DNA of 64,000 nt from Ornithinimicrobium murale (GTDB lineage Bacteria > Actinomycetota > Actinomycetes > Actinomycetales > Dermatophilaceae), in the NCBI RefSeq assembly GCF_003352835.1, contig NZ_QLVD01000010.1:124001-188000 (forward strand). The letters are read 5' to 3'. Positions 62,146 to 64,000 of this stretch are shown piece by piece (the stretch's first letter is position 1; each line of letters begins with the position of its first letter). The position numbers and the translations under genes were made by a program. Below the pieces are notes generated by a model. That model was not told where the DNA came from and did not search any database. It was given only the letters and a program-made list of their open reading frames with translations.

Positions 62146-64000
62146 TCAGACCACGGTCAGCGGCAGCAGCTTCTTGCCCGTCGGCCCTGTCTGGATCTCG
62201 GTGTTCATCTGCGGGCAGACACCACAGTCGAAGCAGGGAGTCCAGCGGCAGTCGTCGACCTCACGCTCGTCCAGGGCGTCCTGCCAGTCGTCCCAGAGCC
62301 ACTCCTTGTCCAGACCGGAGTCGATGTGGTCCCAGGGCAGCACCTCGGTCTCGCCGCGCTCTCGGGTGGTGTACCACGCGACATCCAGTCCGTGGCCGGC
62401 CAGCGCCTGCTGCGCGGCCGCCATCCAGCGTTCGTATGAGAAGTGCTCGCTCCAGCCGTCGAACCGGCTCCCGGCGCGCCAGACCTGCTCGATGACGCCA
62501 CCGACCCTCCGGTCGCCGCGGGACAGCAGCCCCTCGACGATCCCGGGCTGGCCGTCGTGATAGCGGAACCCGATGGCCGAGCCGTAGCGCCGATCGGCCC
62601 GGATGGCCTCGCGGAGCTTGAGCAGTCGCGCGTCGGTCTCCTCCGCGCCCAGCTGGGAGGCCCACTGGAAGGGCGTGTGCGGCTTGGGCACGAACCCGCC
62701 GATGGAGACGGTGCAGCGGATGTCCTTGCGCCCACTGACCTTCCGGCCGGTGTCGATGACCTGCTTGGCCAGCTCCGCGATCTCCAGGACGTCCTCGTCG
62801 GTCTCCGTGGGCAGCCCGCACATGAAGTAGAGCTTGACCTGCCGCCAGCCGGCACCGTAGGCCGCGGCGACCGTGCGAATGAGGTCCTCCTTGCTCACCA
62901 TCTTGTTGATCACCTTGCGCAGGCGCTCGCTGCCGCCCTCCGGCGCGAAGGTGAGTCCCGAGCGCCGACCATTGCGGGTCAGCTCGTTGGCCAGGTCGAT
63001 ATTGAAGGCGTCGACCCTGGTCGAGGGCAGCGACAGCGAGGTGTTCGTGCCCTCGTAGCGGTCGGCGAGGCCTTTGGCGACGTCAGCGATCTCGCTGTGG
63101 TCGGCGGAGGACAGGGACAGCAGCCCGACCTCCTCGTAACCGGTGGTGTCCAACCCCTGCTGCACCATCGCGCCGATCCCCTCGATCGAGCGCTCCCGCA
63201 CCGGGCGGGTGATCATGCCCGCCTGGCAGAACCGGCAGCCACGGGTGCACCCACGGAAGATCTCCACGCTCATCCGCTCGTGCACCGACTCCGTCACCGG
63301 CACCAGCGGTGTCTTGGGGTAGGGCCAGGAGTCCAGGTCCATCACGGTGTGCTTGGAGACCCGCCACGGGATGCCGGGTCGATTCGGCACGACGCGCTGG
63401 ATCCGCCCATCGGGCAGATAGTCGACGTCGTAGAACGCCGGCACATAAACACCACCGGTGCGGGCCAGGCGCAGCAGCAGCTCATCACGCCCCCCGGGGC
63501 TCCCCTCGCCCTTCCACCCGCCGATGATCGAGGTCGCGGCCAGCACGGCCTCCTCGCCGTCGCCGACGATGGCAGCGTCCAGGAAGGCGGCGATCGGCTC
63601 GGGGTTGAACGCGGCGTGCCCGCCGGCGATGACGACCGGGTGCTCGTCCGTGCGGTCGGCGGCGTGCAACGGGATCCCGGCCAGGTCCAGCGCGGTGAGC
63701 ATGTTGGTGTAGCCGAGCTCGGTGGAGAAGGACAGCCCGAGGACGTCGAAGTCACCGACCGCACGGTGCCCGTCGACGGTGAACTGCGGCACGCCCTCGG
63801 CGCGCATCAGGTCCTCCAGATCGGGCCAGACGGAGTAGGTGCGCTCGGCGAGCGCCATCGGCTGCTCGTTGAGCACCTCGTAGAGGATCATCACGCCCTG
63901 GTTGGGCAGGCCGATCTCATAGGCGTCGGGATACATCAACGCCCACCGGACCGTCAGCTCCTGCCCGTCCGGGCCGTGTCCGGCAACATTCCAGTCCTTG
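62146..64000 (-). CDS. TIGR03960 B12-binding radical SAM protein, N-terminus beyond window
   Basis: The frame is open to base 64000, giving 617 visible residues; the start is outside. The N-terminal half (after KDWNVAGHGPDGQELTVRWA) is a B12-binding-like domain, with FSTELGYTNMLTALDLAG and VIAGGHAAFNPEP. The radical SAM cluster motif is RGCTRGCRFCQAG. The C-terminus has CFDCGVCPQMNTEIQTGPTG, a possible second cluster site. Its partner is the TIGR03936 protein. The function is unknown; the pair sits next to RNase E/G in many bacteria. It is convergent with the MFS gene, with 28 bases between. Confidence 0.9.
   Translation of the reverse strand, partial: KDWNVAGHGPDGQELTVRWALMYPDAYEIGLPNQGVMILYEVLNEQPMALAERTYSVWPDLEDLMRAEGVPQFTVDGHRAVGDFDVLGLSFSTELGYTNMLTALDLAGIPLHAADRTDEHPVVIAGGHAAFNPEPIAAFLDAAIVGDGEEAVLAATSIIGGWKGEGSPGGRDELLLRLARTGGVYVPAFYDVDYLPDGRIQRVVPNRPGIPWRVSKHTVMDLDSWPYPKTPLVPVTESVHERMSVEIFRGCTRGCRFCQAGMITRPVRERSIEGIGAMVQQGLDTTGYEEVGLLSLSSADHSEIADVAKGLADRYEGTNTSLSLPSTRVDAFNIDLANELTRNGRRSGLTFAPEGGSERLRKVINKMVSKEDLIRTVAAAYGAGWRQVKLYFMCGLPTETDEDVLEIAELAKQVIDTGRKVSGRKDIRCTVSIGGFVPKPHTPFQWASQLGAEETDARLLKLREAIRADRRYGSAIGFRYHDGQPGIVEGLLSRGDRRVGGVIEQVWRAGSRFDGWSEHFSYERWMAAAQQALAGHGLDVAWYTTRERGETEVLPWDHIDSGLDKEWLWDDWQDALDEREVDDCRWTPCFDCGVCPQMNTEIQTGPTGKKLLPLTVV

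Overview
The window looks like a chromosomal segment of a high-GC actinobacterium, most likely of the Intrasporangiaceae/Ornithinimicrobium part of Micrococcales. This placement is an inference from gene families, GC-rich codon use, many GTG starts and many -10 hexamers lying 6-7 nt before the start codon (leaderless mRNAs). Most genes are on the minus strand. They follow the actinobacterial order TIGR03960, TIGR03936, rne, rplU, rpmA, obg, proB, proA, (insert), nadD, rsfS, (insert), lepA, trmB, (insert), hemW, (DUF3097, plus strand), hrcA, dnaJ, rsmE, HIT, phoH, ybeY, CNNM, era, (insert), recO, uppS. Accessory genes have been inserted at several of these junctions.

Region by region: 1-4057 holds the end of an acyl-CoA synthetase gene and livH, livM and a LivK-like lipoprotein, ending at a long hairpin. 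4124-5628 is uppS-recO. 5751-11080 is accessory: an AlkB-like dioxygenase and a PTS-dependent dihydroxyacetone kinase operon (dhaK, dhaL and an 828-residue DhaM-HPr-enzyme I fusion). 11153-19833 is the hrcA to era run, headed by a CIRCE operator. 20431-24304 holds DUF3097, DUF4870, hemW and ppk2. 24432-28237 is a GntR/YtrA-controlled block of two ABC systems. 28415-31768 has a giant LuxR/AAA regulator and a small ORF. 31934-34545 is lepA-trmB. 34700-42379 carries a PemK-like protein, a sigma factor coupled to ogt, tag, mgtE, an AEC carrier and an ECF41-type sigma factor divergent from an FAD oxidase. 42455-54242 has tRNA-Ala, the nadD group, a glycosyltransferase/methyltransferase pair, accessory enzymes, proBA, obg, rpmA and rplU. 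54377-64000 has RNase E/G, the TIGR03936/TIGR03960 pair split by a plus-strand serC-serA-MFS block, and runs off the right edge.

Three points deserve most attention. First, at least five genes (dhaM, hemW, the LuxR gene, mgtE, ECF41) are followed by short direct or inverted repeats that begin at, or copy, the last codons and the stop codon. Second, DNA-alkylation repair genes (AlkB-like, sigma-ogt, tag) look individually specialised: a possible SOS box across the alkB start, a sigma factor translationally coupled to the suicide methyltransferase Ogt, and a Tag that has lost three of four zinc ligands. Third, the second MFS gene has an upstream leaderless start but an in-frame TGA at codon 9, and the only well-placed reinitiation codon is CTG. 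No CRISPR array, prophage or insertion sequence was recognised.
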